From Candidatus Zipacnadia bacterium (GTDB lineage: Bacteria > Armatimonadota > Zipacnadia > Zipacnadales > Zipacnadaceae), in assembly GCA_029821415.1 (NCBI GenBank), contig JALGTJ010000011.1, forward strand, positions 1 through 10,593: DNA of 10,593 bases, written 5' to 3'. Each line of letters begins with the position of its first letter. The stretch's first letter is position 1. Of the stretch, positions 1-6,478 are shown one piece after another. A model generated the notes under the pieces. That model was not told the origin of the DNA and did no database searches. It saw only the letters and a program-made list of their open reading frames with translations. The translations under genes were made by a program, and so were the position numbers.

Positions 1-698
1 TCCTTAAGCTGGAGGAATTCTGACAGTCGCAGCGCCAGGTGCCAGGCTAACGGGTAGACCTGACCGCCCTTCTTGACATTCTTGACGATGATGGTGGCAT
101 ACGCCCGAGGGCGCATTAGCTCCGCCACCTTCTGATATATCGCAACCAGCTCGTCCAGGAACTGCTGGTAGTCGCCGATATTGCCCAAATCCTGCTGGCT
201 ATCCGAGTAGTAAACGTCCTGACCTTCAGCCTTGCGGCGCTGCTGTTGGGTTTCAAAGCCTTCCCTATGCAGCATATCCCAGTACGGTGGACTGGTGATA
301 ACGTAGTCAACCGGCTCAATATTTAGCGTATCAATGTCGCGGGCGTCAGCGCAGATCACTCGCCACTCGTCTTCGCAATGCTCTTGGCTGAGACGGCTGC
401 GGGCCAGCTCAGCATAATCGGGATTTAGTTCAACGCCAATGGCCCGCCGGCCAGCGCGGAGCGCCGCTAATAGAGCACTGCCAGTACCAGCCATCGGGTC
501 AAACACAAGTTGGCCCTGCTTGGTGAAGAATTCAATAAACTGCTGGCAGAGGTCCTCCGGAAACTTGGCGGGATGTAGCAGCGTCTCTTCGCCGCGCGGC
601 GGCGGATTGTGGACGAACCAACTCTTCTGGAACTTCAGCCACTGGGTGCCGGTAAGCTCATTGAGTTTGTTATTCTTGATCGGCCGATTCGTTCCCAT
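1..698 (-). CDS. DNA methyltransferase, N4-cytosine/N6-adenine type (partial)
   Basis: The reading frame is open from the ATG at 698 to the window edge (232 codons seen; the C-terminus is cut off). It is an S-adenosylmethionine-dependent methylase acting on an exocyclic amino group of DNA. Visible in order are HPAKFPEDL (residues 42-50, motif X-like), DPMAGTGS (67-74, the FxGxG-type SAM-binding motif I), GVELNPDY (88-95, the acidic residue that binds the SAM ribose) and TSPPYW (135-140, catalytic motif IV). The order X-I-IV fits the gamma-like arrangement. A TSPPY catalytic motif is most often seen in N4-cytosine methylases, but N6-adenine is not excluded. The last visible residues (about 196-232, RPRAYATIIVKNV and on) resemble the end of the fold, so probably only a few dozen residues are missing. 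No endonuclease gene is visible alongside. A GAGGA sequence 12 bases upstream of the ATG may be the ribosome binding site. The methylase family is sure; the target base and site are unknown. Confidence 0.88.
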   Translation of the reverse strand, partial: MGTNRPIKNNKLNELTGTQWLKFQKSWFVHNPPPRGEETLLHPAKFPEDLCQQFIEFFTKQGQLVFDPMAGTGSALLAALRAGRRAIGVELNPDYAELARSRLSQEHCEDEWRVICADARDIDTLNIEPVDYVITSPPYWDMLHREGFETQQQRRKAEGQDVYYSDSQQDLGNIGDYQQFLDELVAIYQKVAELMRPRAYATIIVKNVKKGGQVYPLAWHLALRLSEFLQLK

Positions 699-822
699 CT
701 ATTTGAGATTTCCTCAATGGTCTCTTATTAGCTTTGGCATCATCCATCGGAGCAGTGGCTCTGCTAAGGTTACACTATCTGTTGCACAGATCGCCGCGTG
801 GCGGCGGGTGACCATAAACATG
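699..822 (-). other. Intergenic region between MFS gene and methylase, rich in short hairpins
   Basis: These 124 bases contain no open reading frame that I can support. They hold several short perfect inverted repeats: 703-707 with 713-717, 751-755 with 761-765, 777-782 with 786-791, 792-797 with 801-806, and one overlapping the transporter stop codon (807-812 with 822-827). No T-run follows any of them on the minus strand, so none is a classical intrinsic terminator. I see no convincing promoter for the methylase here, only weak -10-like AT-rich stretches near 725-735. Confidence 0.6.
703..717 (-). promoter_or_regulatory. Small hairpin over the methylase ribosome binding site
   Basis: On the minus strand the leader reads TTGAG-GAAAT-CTCAA, a perfect 5-bp stem with a 5-base loop. 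The only Shine-Dalgarno-like purine run (GAGGA, 715-711) lies partly in its 5' arm, 12 bases before the ATG. Folding would partly hide the ribosome binding site. The stem is short and AT-containing, so a control role is only a suggestion. Confidence 0.3.
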
Positions 823-827
823 TCACC
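777..827 (-). other. Three directly abutting hairpins at the 3' end of the MFS gene
   Basis: Three perfect 6-bp inverted repeats follow one another without a single spare base. They are 777-791 (ATCTGT, 3-base loop, ACAGAT), 792-806 (CGCCGC, 3-base loop, GCGGCG) and 807-827 (GGTGAC, 9-base loop, GTCACC). The last contains the stop codon of the transporter gene (825-823). In RNA they could stack coaxially into a rod. The likely role is 3'-end protection, pausing, or separation of the transporter message from the methylase. There is no U-tract, so it is not a standard intrinsic terminator. The repeats are read directly from the sequence; the function is inferred. Confidence 0.5.
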
Positions 828-2142
828 GGCGACGTGGAGGTCGGTATGGCAGCATCAGGACCAGGATCAGTGCTACAATACCAGCCACCAGACCAGCCAG
901 GAAACTGGCACGGAATCCTGCCAGATCCACTATGAGGCCATGCAGGGCAGGCGTAAGACCAATCAGCATACCAGTCAGGTAGAGGAACGACAGGTTTCGC
1001 TTGGTGTTCTCCGGCTTGGAGGCGGATACACAGTAGTTGGGGAAGTAGACGCCCATCAATTCGGCGGCACCAAAGAGAGCAAAGGCACCCAGGTAAGGGA
1101 GGTCATGTACTCCCAATATCCACAGGATTCCCGCAATAGTAAACAAGGTCGTCCCGAGGGCAGCCGCCTTGGCTCCCCAGCGAGCGGCGATGAAACCCAG
1201 CAGGAAACCACCTAACATCTTACCACCAAACCGCAGGCCCTGCACCGCACCGACATATTGCTTCGGCTCCACCCCGATAGCTTCCCTGATATTCAACGAT
1301 GCATTCGTGTAGACAAACCATGCTGCCGACACGATGATGTAGCCAACAACAAGCAACAAGAACCGCCTTTGGCGGAGAAAGTCCCACAACCCGCCAAACA
1401 CGTACGGCACAAATGCGGGTCGCTGCTGGGCCGCCTGCGACAAGACAGGAACATAATAGGCACTGGCAATTAGGGCAGCAGTACCCAGAATAGGAGCCGT
1501 CGCCCCAAAACAGGCGGCATAGTCATTTGGATAGGTCAGCCACGATATGTTGCCACCCAGTGCAGCCTGCACCACTGCAGAACCGATAACCGCAAACAGC
1601 GGCCCTACACCAAAGGCGAACGCTAAGGTCCATCCGCGCCTTTGTTCACTCATCGTCCGGCCCAGGATCTCCCAGGTGCAGATCTCGGCGGTGATCCCAG
1701 AGGCCCCCAACACCACAGCATGGACCATCAGCAGGCCGATCTTCAAGTTGGGAGTCGTGGGCAGAAACAGCGAGAGTGCCACAACTGCACCGGTGAAAGC
1801 ATTCAAACTAAATGCCGCAACCACTACCGGCCGCAGAAGTCGTCCATAGGGAACCAGCCAAGCGACGACCACACCAAAAAGCGTCATATACATAAAGGCC
1901 GATACTGGTAGATTGGCCACAGTCGTTGAGGCGCCCAGTTTATCAATGAGCGTCCCGTGCATTACGTCAATATATGTAACCGGGGCAGCCAAATACAACA
2001 GCATACGACTCGTGGCGTAGCAGATTAGGTTCCGTCTCTGCAGCGCAATAGGTATTTGCGAGGCGGTCTCCGCGGCAGACGCCTCATGTGCCGCGTCCTT
2101 TTCTTGGGGCGAGATAGAATTGGACCCGTTGTGGGCAGCCAT
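823..2142 (-). CDS. MFS transporter
   Basis: A 439-residue inner-membrane carrier of the major facilitator superfamily. About 12 hydrophobic spans are visible, roughly at residues 40-60, 77-97, 105-127, 136-155, 171-195, 212-233, 262-282, 303-320, 325-345, 350-372, 385-405 and 412-432. The cytoplasmic loop between the halves is at about 235-260. The N-terminus is polar with no signal peptide, and the C-terminus is basic (RPPRRR). I chose the ATG at 2142 because a strong GGAGGAG ribosome binding site sits 6 bases before it; a TTG at 2157 would lie inside that site. The gene follows the amidohydrolase with a 62-base gap and is probably cotranscribed with it and the dehydrogenase. Its substrate is therefore likely a sugar derivative or small organic acid handled by those enzymes, which is inference only. 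I see no subfamily signature that names the solute. Confidence 0.85.
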   Translation of the reverse strand: MAAHNGSNSISPQEKDAAHEASAAETASQIPIALQRRNLICYATSRMLLYLAAPVTYIDVMHGTLIDKLGASTTVANLPVSAFMYMTLFGVVVAWLVPYGRLLRPVVVAAFSLNAFTGAVVALSLFLPTTPNLKIGLLMVHAVVLGASGITAEICTWEILGRTMSEQRRGWTLAFAFGVGPLFAVIGSAVVQAALGGNISWLTYPNDYAACFGATAPILGTAALIASAYYVPVLSQAAQQRPAFVPYVFGGLWDFLRQRRFLLLVVGYIIVSAAWFVYTNASLNIREAIGVEPKQYVGAVQGLRFGGKMLGGFLLGFIAARWGAKAAALGTTLFTIAGILWILGVHDLPYLGAFALFGAAELMGVYFPNYCVSASKPENTKRNLSFLYLTGMLIGLTPALHGLIVDLAGFRASFLAGLVAGIVALILVLMLPYRPPRRR

Positions 2143-2148
2143 GAATGT

Positions 2149-2155
2149 CTCCTCC
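2149..2155 (-). promoter_or_regulatory. Ribosome binding site that sets the MFS start
   Basis: GGAGGAG on the minus strand lies 6 bases upstream of the ATG at 2142. It rules against the in-frame TTG at 2157-2155, which overlaps the site itself and would add five residues (MEETF). Confidence 0.75.
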
Positions 2156-2204
2156 AATATATGGATACGAAGCGAAGGCCACTGGCGACCGCCGGCAACT
2201 ATCC

Positions 2205-3215
2205 CTAAGCGTCGCTGGAGCCATGTAGCAGACGCATAGCGTTGCCCCAGAAGATTGACTGGATCAATTCTTGATCCCAGTCATACACCCGCAAGGTGTG
2301 GCCGAGGGACCGCAACTCTTCATAGAGAACGAAGGTAGGTTCGGACGAAGCATGAGGTGTCCCTCCTTCTTTCCCCGGCATAAAGTCCCACGTGTATCCC
2401 CACCAGAAGTATTTGCCTCGGTCCCAGCCGGCTAACCCATCGCTGCCGTACATTATGCGCTCTGTGGGAAACTTCTCCAGGAGGATGTCAAAGACTGCGC
2501 TGGCACACACCGCCGATATATCAATCCACACGTTCGGCAAGTCGGCAATATGTTCAATGGAGTCTCGGATAGCCCATGGAGCAAAACAGCGAGCACAGTG
2601 AGCCAATATCCAACGGATGTGGGGATATTTCGCAGATAGCCGTTGGATATCCTGCCAGTTCTCCGGGTCGGCCAGCGCGCGTTGCTTGGCCATGTGCATA
2701 GTGATGATAAGCCCCCAGTCATCAGCCACTTCCAACAACGGTTCCGGAACCATATCAGTAATGCGACAGTCTACCGGGTCATCGGTCATAGTTCTGTATG
2801 GTTTCATACCAGCAAGTCTATATTGCCGGAGCTTTTCATCGACCCACTCCGGGGTCATTGATGGATGTATTGGCATCGCAGCAACCGACAATGGATCGTT
2901 CTCACTGGCAACACTCTGCGCCATAAACTCTACGCAAGAGTCCCAATCAGTAGCGCGCCACACACCCGGCAGCAAAACGTAGTGCACTTCCCGCCCAGGC
3001 AGCAGAGCCTCGTTCCACTGCCGGGTTACGTCTACGTCAATTACTCCCCACTCGTCCAGATATTTCGGGCGCGGGTTGTCCGGGTCGTCCGGCTTCAGCA
3101 GGCAATCCTGTGGCCGAAAGATGTGCGTGTGGGCGTCGAAGATCTTGTTCGGTACCCACCACGACAGTTCTTCTTCCCAGATACGATGGTCAACCTCTTT
3201 GTACTCAATGTTCAT
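2205..3215 (-). CDS. Amidohydrolase / TIM-barrel metal-dependent hydrolase (COG2159 type)
   Basis: A 336-residue cytoplasmic enzyme of the amidohydrolase superfamily, the group that includes ACMSD-like decarboxylases and lactone or amide hydrolases. The metal-site motifs are all present: FDAHTHIF with H29 and H31 after the first strand, TMHMAK with H174, ILAHCAR with H206, and YGSDG with D259. The closing FWGNAMRLL (322-330) is typical of the family C-terminus. There is no signal peptide. The gene starts at the ATG at 3215 with AGGAGA 11 bases upstream. It lies 119 bases after the Gfo/Idh dehydrogenase gene and 62 bases before the MFS transporter, on the same strand, which suggests one catabolic unit. 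The expected reaction is hydrolysis of a ring or lactone, or decarboxylation, on the product or precursor of the dehydrogenase. The exact substrate cannot be read from the sequence. Confidence 0.85.
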   Translation of the reverse strand: MNIEYKEVDHRIWEEELSWWVPNKIFDAHTHIFRPQDCLLKPDDPDNPRPKYLDEWGVIDVDVTRQWNEALLPGREVHYVLLPGVWRATDWDSCVEFMAQSVASENDPLSVAAMPIHPSMTPEWVDEKLRQYRLAGMKPYRTMTDDPVDCRITDMVPEPLLEVADDWGLIITMHMAKQRALADPENWQDIQRLSAKYPHIRWILAHCARCFAPWAIRDSIEHIADLPNVWIDISAVCASAVFDILLEKFPTERIMYGSDGLAGWDRGKYFWWGYTWDFMPGKEGGTPHASSEPTFVLYEELRSLGHTLRVYDWDQELIQSIFWGNAMRLLHGSSDA

Positions 3216-3334
3216 AATTCTCAGACTCTCCTATTCTTTGGTACAGCATGCTACCTAGGCAGAAGTCAGTTGCTACAACGACCGGCACCGGCTTGCAGAT
3301 GATGAGACAACACACGGCACTGACGTAAGCCAGG
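3216..3334 (-). other. Intergenic region between dehydrogenase and amidohydrolase
   Basis: These 119 bases hold no gene. They contain an 8-bp perfect palindrome AGCATGCT (3245-3252) inside a GGTA/TACC pair (3240-3243 and 3252-3255). There is also a bulged 7-bp stem at 3265-3282 (GTCGTTG/CAACtGAC on the minus strand). Neither is followed by a T-run. I see no clear promoter, so read-through from the dehydrogenase gene is the simplest view. Confidence 0.4.
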
Positions 3335-4381
3335 TTATTGCAACCAAATAGTCCGCCCCTCAACAGCAGATTGGTGACCGGCCAGGACGATCTGGAGACT
3401 CTTGTAGGCAGCCTCCAGATGCTCCGTTACATCTTTGTCCTGTTCAACGGTATCAATCAAGTCAGTCAGTTCCTCACCCACGCGCTTGAAGCCAGTCGGC
3501 ACATTGATAATGGTCAGCTTGCCAGGATACTGGTAGTACTCAATCTGGTCACCTTCCTCCTGGTAGCCGTCCGGGCGCTCGTGGGCATAGGTCAGGCGGA
3601 TGCGCCCGGCCGGTCCGACGAATTCTTTTTCGCTGAAATTACGGTACTGGTGAGTCCAGCCGACCTCGTATATGCCGGAGGAACCGTCGTCGAACTTGAC
3701 ACTGAACAGCTCGTAATCGAAGTTATCGGATGGTGTCTCAAACTCAGTCCGAGCGCCAACACCGCTGACCCATACGGCCTCCGCGCCGGTAACGCGCCGC
3801 ATAATATCCACATAGTGACAGCCGCAGTCAATTCCCGGCGAGGTTTCGACAATCAGTTTCAGATCGCGACGCCAGTGCTCCGGCGCAGCAGCATGTTCGC
3901 CGCCCAGCAGCCGCATGATATAGGGGGGCGGGCCCAACGCGCCTTCGTGAATCATCTCGGTGACCTTGTTGTAGGCTCTGTTATAGTGCAGGATATAACC
4001 GACTCGCAGCTTCCTGCCGGTTTCCCGCGCCGTATCAATCATACTGCTTGCCTCTTCCAGGGTGGGAGCCAGAGGCTTCTCGCATAGTACGTCCTTGCCC
4101 GCACGCAGACAAGCCTCAGTGATTTCCCGGTGCGTAGAAGGCCAGGTAGCAACGACAACTAATTGGACGTCGTCGCGGTTCATGATAGCTGTATAGTCGG
4201 CATAAGCATTCTGAGCGCCGTAGTCGCGCTGGCACCGCTCGCGGACCTCTTCTTTCCAGTCCACAACCGCTACCAGGTCGGCGCGCGGGTGACCAGCGAC
4301 TGCTTCAACGTGGCGAATTCCCATCCCACCGCAACCGATCACCGCCACTCCGTATCTACGGCTGTGAGCCGAATTTGACAT
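3335..4381 (-). CDS. Gfo/Idh/MocA family NAD(P)-dependent oxidoreductase
   Basis: A 348-residue cytoplasmic oxidoreductase. The N-terminal Rossmann fold shows VIGCGGMG (GxGxxG at residues 16-21) with an acidic residue D41 ending the second strand, which favours NAD. The family hallmark CEKPLA has E101-K102-P103. The C-terminal substrate domain has DCGCH (D185 and H189), the D-x3-H pair that usually serves in catalysis and substrate binding. Family members oxidise or reduce a hydroxyl on sugars, inositols or sugar acids. Length is normal for the family. The start at the ATG at 4381 has AAGGAG 8 bases upstream. It is the first gene of a likely three-gene unit with the amidohydrolase and MFS transporter, behind its own predicted promoter. 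An inositol dehydrogenase (IolG-like) role is possible given iolB in the window, but the surrounding residues are not specifically IolG-like. Confidence 0.9.
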   Translation of the reverse strand: MSNSAHSRRYGVAVIGCGGMGIRHVEAVAGHPRADLVAVVDWKEEVRERCQRDYGAQNAYADYTAIMNRDDVQLVVVATWPSTHREITEACLRAGKDVLCEKPLAPTLEEASSMIDTARETGRKLRVGYILHYNRAYNKVTEMIHEGALGPPPYIMRLLGGEHAAAPEHWRRDLKLIVETSPGIDCGCHYVDIMRRVTGAEAVWVSGVGARTEFETPSDNFDYELFSVKFDDGSSGIYEVGWTHQYRNFSEKEFVGPAGRIRLTYAHERPDGYQEEGDQIEYYQYPGKLTIINVPTGFKRVGEELTDLIDTVEQDKDVTEHLEAAYKSLQIVLAGHQSAVEGRTIWLQ

Positions 4382-4408
4382 TGGGTTAGCTCCTTTCGAG
4401 TACGTGCC

Positions 4409-4426
4409 TTGGCGCTATAGCACCAA
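4409..4426. promoter_or_regulatory. 18-bp palindromic operator candidate for the dehydrogenase cassette
   Basis: The sequence TTGGCGCTATAGCACCAA is a palindrome in which 8 of 9 base pairs match; the only mismatch is c4413 with a4422. It lies 28 bases upstream of the Gfo/Idh start and overlaps the predicted -10 box (4419-4414). A dimeric repressor bound here would block that promoter. The central TATA differs from the usual CG centre of LacI-family sites, so the regulator family cannot be named. No regulator gene lies in the window. Confidence 0.45.
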
Positions 4427-4442
4427 TGGCCATCCCACCCAA
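4414..4442 (-). promoter_or_regulatory. Predicted promoter of the dehydrogenase-amidohydrolase-MFS unit
   Basis: On the minus strand TTGGGT (4442-4437) is followed by a 17-base spacer and TATAGC (4419-4414). The spacer ends in TGC, giving an extended -10 element. The -35 matches the consensus only weakly. The predicted start of transcription is near 4407, leaving a leader of about 25 bases that holds the AAGGAG site. The 109-base gap after the PBP2 gene (4382-4490) is otherwise empty except for a 5-bp stem across the PBP2 stop codon (4488-4492 with 4498-4502). Confidence 0.4.
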
Positions 4443-4490
4443 AGCAGTTCCGGTGACACAATACAGATAGCCACCCATAACCGCCCTGCT

Positions 4491-6473
4491 TCAGTCCGAA
4501 GCTGAGGGCAGGTGAGGGGAAACGTGACCGCCGGGTCTCGACTCAAAGGCGGCGGCCAGGATACGCCGCGCAATGGGAGCCGCAGTTGTCCCACCATGCC
4601 CTCCCTCCCAAACGAACACGGCAACAGCATACTTGGGCTGCTGGTAGGGAGCGAAGCAAACAAACCAGGCATGAGTGGGCCGGTCACGGCGGTGCTCAGC
4701 CGAGCCGGTCTTACCAGCGACAGCCACTCCCCAGCCTCCGACCGCCTGAGCGGTACCCTGCGGCTGGGTGACGGCCAAGCGCATACCCTTGCGCACCCGC
4801 GCCAGTGTCTCGGGAGCGACATCAAGCTTGCGCACCACAACCGGCTTAAGCACTTCTGCCTGTCCGCCCAGCCACCGGGGCCATTGAATTTTATGCACCA
4901 CTCTCGGCTGCAGGACCTTGCCTCCGTTAGCCACCGCTGCCGTGACCACAGCCATCTGCAGAGGAGTTACTGTCAGCCAGCCCTGCCCAATAACCATATT
5001 CAGCGTATCACCGGTGAGCCACGAGTCACGCTTGACGGTGGCCTTCCACTCCTTATCCGGCACAAACCCCTCTTCCTCGCCGGGAATATCTATGCCTGTA
5101 GGACTTCCCAGGCCAAACAGCCGCGCATACCGAGCAATGCTGTCGCTGGACAGCCCTGCCTTCAGCACAGTTTCGTAGAAGTAGACATCGCACGACTGGG
5201 CCATGCCCTTGTAGAAACTTACCCGGCCATGGCCGCTATGCTTCCAGCATGCGAAACGCTGGTGTTGGCGTCCGACCGTAATGGAACCCTTACAGGTAAA
5301 AGTGGTGTTCTCCTGCAAGTCGGTGGTCTGCCAGGCGGCGATGGCAGAAATAATCTTGAAGACCGAACCTGGGGGATATTCCCCAGCAATCGCGATATTG
5401 CGCATTGGCCGGCGTGGGTCTTCATGAATCCGCTTCCATTGCTCCGGCGGGATTGCTCTTGTCCAGATGTTGGCGTCCAGACTGGGTTTGCTGGCCAATA
5501 CCAGTATCTCTCCGGTCTGGACGTCCATCATCACGGCAGCGGCGGTGCGATTGCTGTCAGCAATCGCCCGCTCCAGGGCTTGCTCAGCCACCTTCTGTAA
5601 CCTGGCGTCCAGGGATAGATAAACAGTGGCACCCCTATCAGGGGGCCGTGACTGAATCTCCCGCACTGGCCTCCCGCTGGCATTGACTTCGTACAAGTGA
5701 TAGCCCCGTCGCCCGGGCAGCACCGGCACCATTTGGCCATTGCGTTCCAGCAGTTCATAGGAGGCTTCCACCCCCTCCTGGCCAAATAGGGAGTTGCGAG
5801 TGTATATCGGCTGGTGGATCAGCTTTTCGATATTCAGCAGTCCGCGCGGTACTGGTGATGATTGGGGATAACACAGATCCTTTACCCGTTCATAGTCAGC
5901 CAAGTTCACATTGATAGGCCGGCAGTATCCAATCAGATGAGAGGCGAGGCTCCCACAGGGATAGTGCCGCTGGTTGCTCTGCTCGATCACCACCCCCGGC
6001 ATATCATACTTGCGGGCCTCGATGGCCTGGACGACCTTCAGTGAAACATCCTCCCCCACGCCCTTCAACGGTCTGGCCTCGGGACCTTTACCCTGGCAGA
6101 TTTCACTGATTTGCTTTCTGAGGTCAGCGGTGGAAACCGAGTGCTCCCGGCCCAGGATGTCAGCCAGTTGTGCAACAATGTTGTCAACTGCCTCGTCATC
6201 CTCGGGGAAGTCAGCAGGAACGATATTGACCGTCCACGCAGCGCGATTGTCAGCCAGTACTACTCCGTTGCGGTCGCAGATGAGGCCACGGGGAGCCTCC
6301 TCCCAGACTATATTAGTGCGGTTGGCTGTGGCCCCCTCGGCATAGGTCGTCCACCGTGTTAGTTGCAAGATCCACAAGCGGCCAACGAACAGAGCAAAAA
6401 CCAGGCCCACGGCAATGGCTGCGACGCGTATACGAGCTGCAAATTGGGCCCTCTCCTCGCCAATGCTATCCAT
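4491..6473 (-). CDS. mrdA: Penicillin-binding protein 2, class B transpeptidase
   Basis: A 660-residue peptidoglycan DD-transpeptidase that crosslinks new wall strands, normally in the elongation machinery with a SEDS glycosyltransferase. A short cytoplasmic tail is followed by one membrane anchor (about residues 14-37). The PBP dimer (pedestal) domain runs from about 50 to 250, with the typical APRGLICDRNG at 60-70. The transpeptidase domain (about 285-640) has all three active-site motifs: S370-V-F-K373, with S370 the nucleophile; S427-C-D429, the SxD form usual in PBP2; and K588-T-G590. FACW...HSGHG (407-416) is the usual PBP2 sequence before the second motif. Length is normal. The start at the ATG at 6473 is 5 bases after the stop of the class A PBP. 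There is no close Shine-Dalgarno site, so translation is probably coupled to the upstream gene. The C-terminal tail (SRPGGHVSPHLPSASD) is likely disordered. A spoVD/FtsI-like division role is less likely from the SxD motif and length, but mrdA is by family resemblance only. Confidence 0.92.
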   Translation of the reverse strand: MDSIGEERAQFAARIRVAAIAVGLVFALFVGRLWILQLTRWTTYAEGATANRTNIVWEEAPRGLICDRNGVVLADNRAAWTVNIVPADFPEDDEAVDNIVAQLADILGREHSVSTADLRKQISEICQGKGPEARPLKGVGEDVSLKVVQAIEARKYDMPGVVIEQSNQRHYPCGSLASHLIGYCRPINVNLADYERVKDLCYPQSSPVPRGLLNIEKLIHQPIYTRNSLFGQEGVEASYELLERNGQMVPVLPGRRGYHLYEVNASGRPVREIQSRPPDRGATVYLSLDARLQKVAEQALERAIADSNRTAAAVMMDVQTGEILVLASKPSLDANIWTRAIPPEQWKRIHEDPRRPMRNIAIAGEYPPGSVFKIISAIAAWQTTDLQENTTFTCKGSITVGRQHQRFACWKHSGHGRVSFYKGMAQSCDVYFYETVLKAGLSSDSIARYARLFGLGSPTGIDIPGEEEGFVPDKEWKATVKRDSWLTGDTLNMVIGQGWLTVTPLQMAVVTAAVANGGKVLQPRVVHKIQWPRWLGGQAEVLKPVVVRKLDVAPETLARVRKGMRLAVTQPQGTAQAVGGWGVAVAGKTGSAEHRRDRPTHAWFVCFAPYQQPKYAVAVFVWEGGHGGTTAAPIARRILAAAFESRPGGHVSPHLPSASD

Positions 6474-6478
6474 GACAG

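Noticed and set aside
777..806. GC-rich hairpin as an intrinsic terminator
   Set aside because: No run of T follows the stem on the minus strand.
699..827. Hairpin cluster as a tRNA or other known structured RNA
   Set aside because: There is no acceptor stem, no TTCGA-type T-loop and no CCA end. The stems abut directly instead of forming a cloverleaf.
439..1215. Long plus-strand open frame across the methylase start and the MFS 3' end
   Set aside because: It is antisense to two well-supported genes, its product has no recognisable domain, and it spans an intergenic region.
3265..3282. Bulged stem-loop between dehydrogenase and amidohydrolase as a terminator
   Set aside because: The stem has a bulge, is weak and lacks a T-tract, and the downstream gene shows no promoter of its own.
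4409..4426. Palindrome as a LacI-family site
   Set aside because: LacI/GalR sites normally have a central CG. The centre here is TA, so I leave the regulator family open.
4512..5600. 362-codon plus-strand open frame opposite PBP2
   Set aside because: The minus strand carries intact transpeptidase motifs. The plus-strand product is low-complexity and looks like a frame shadow.
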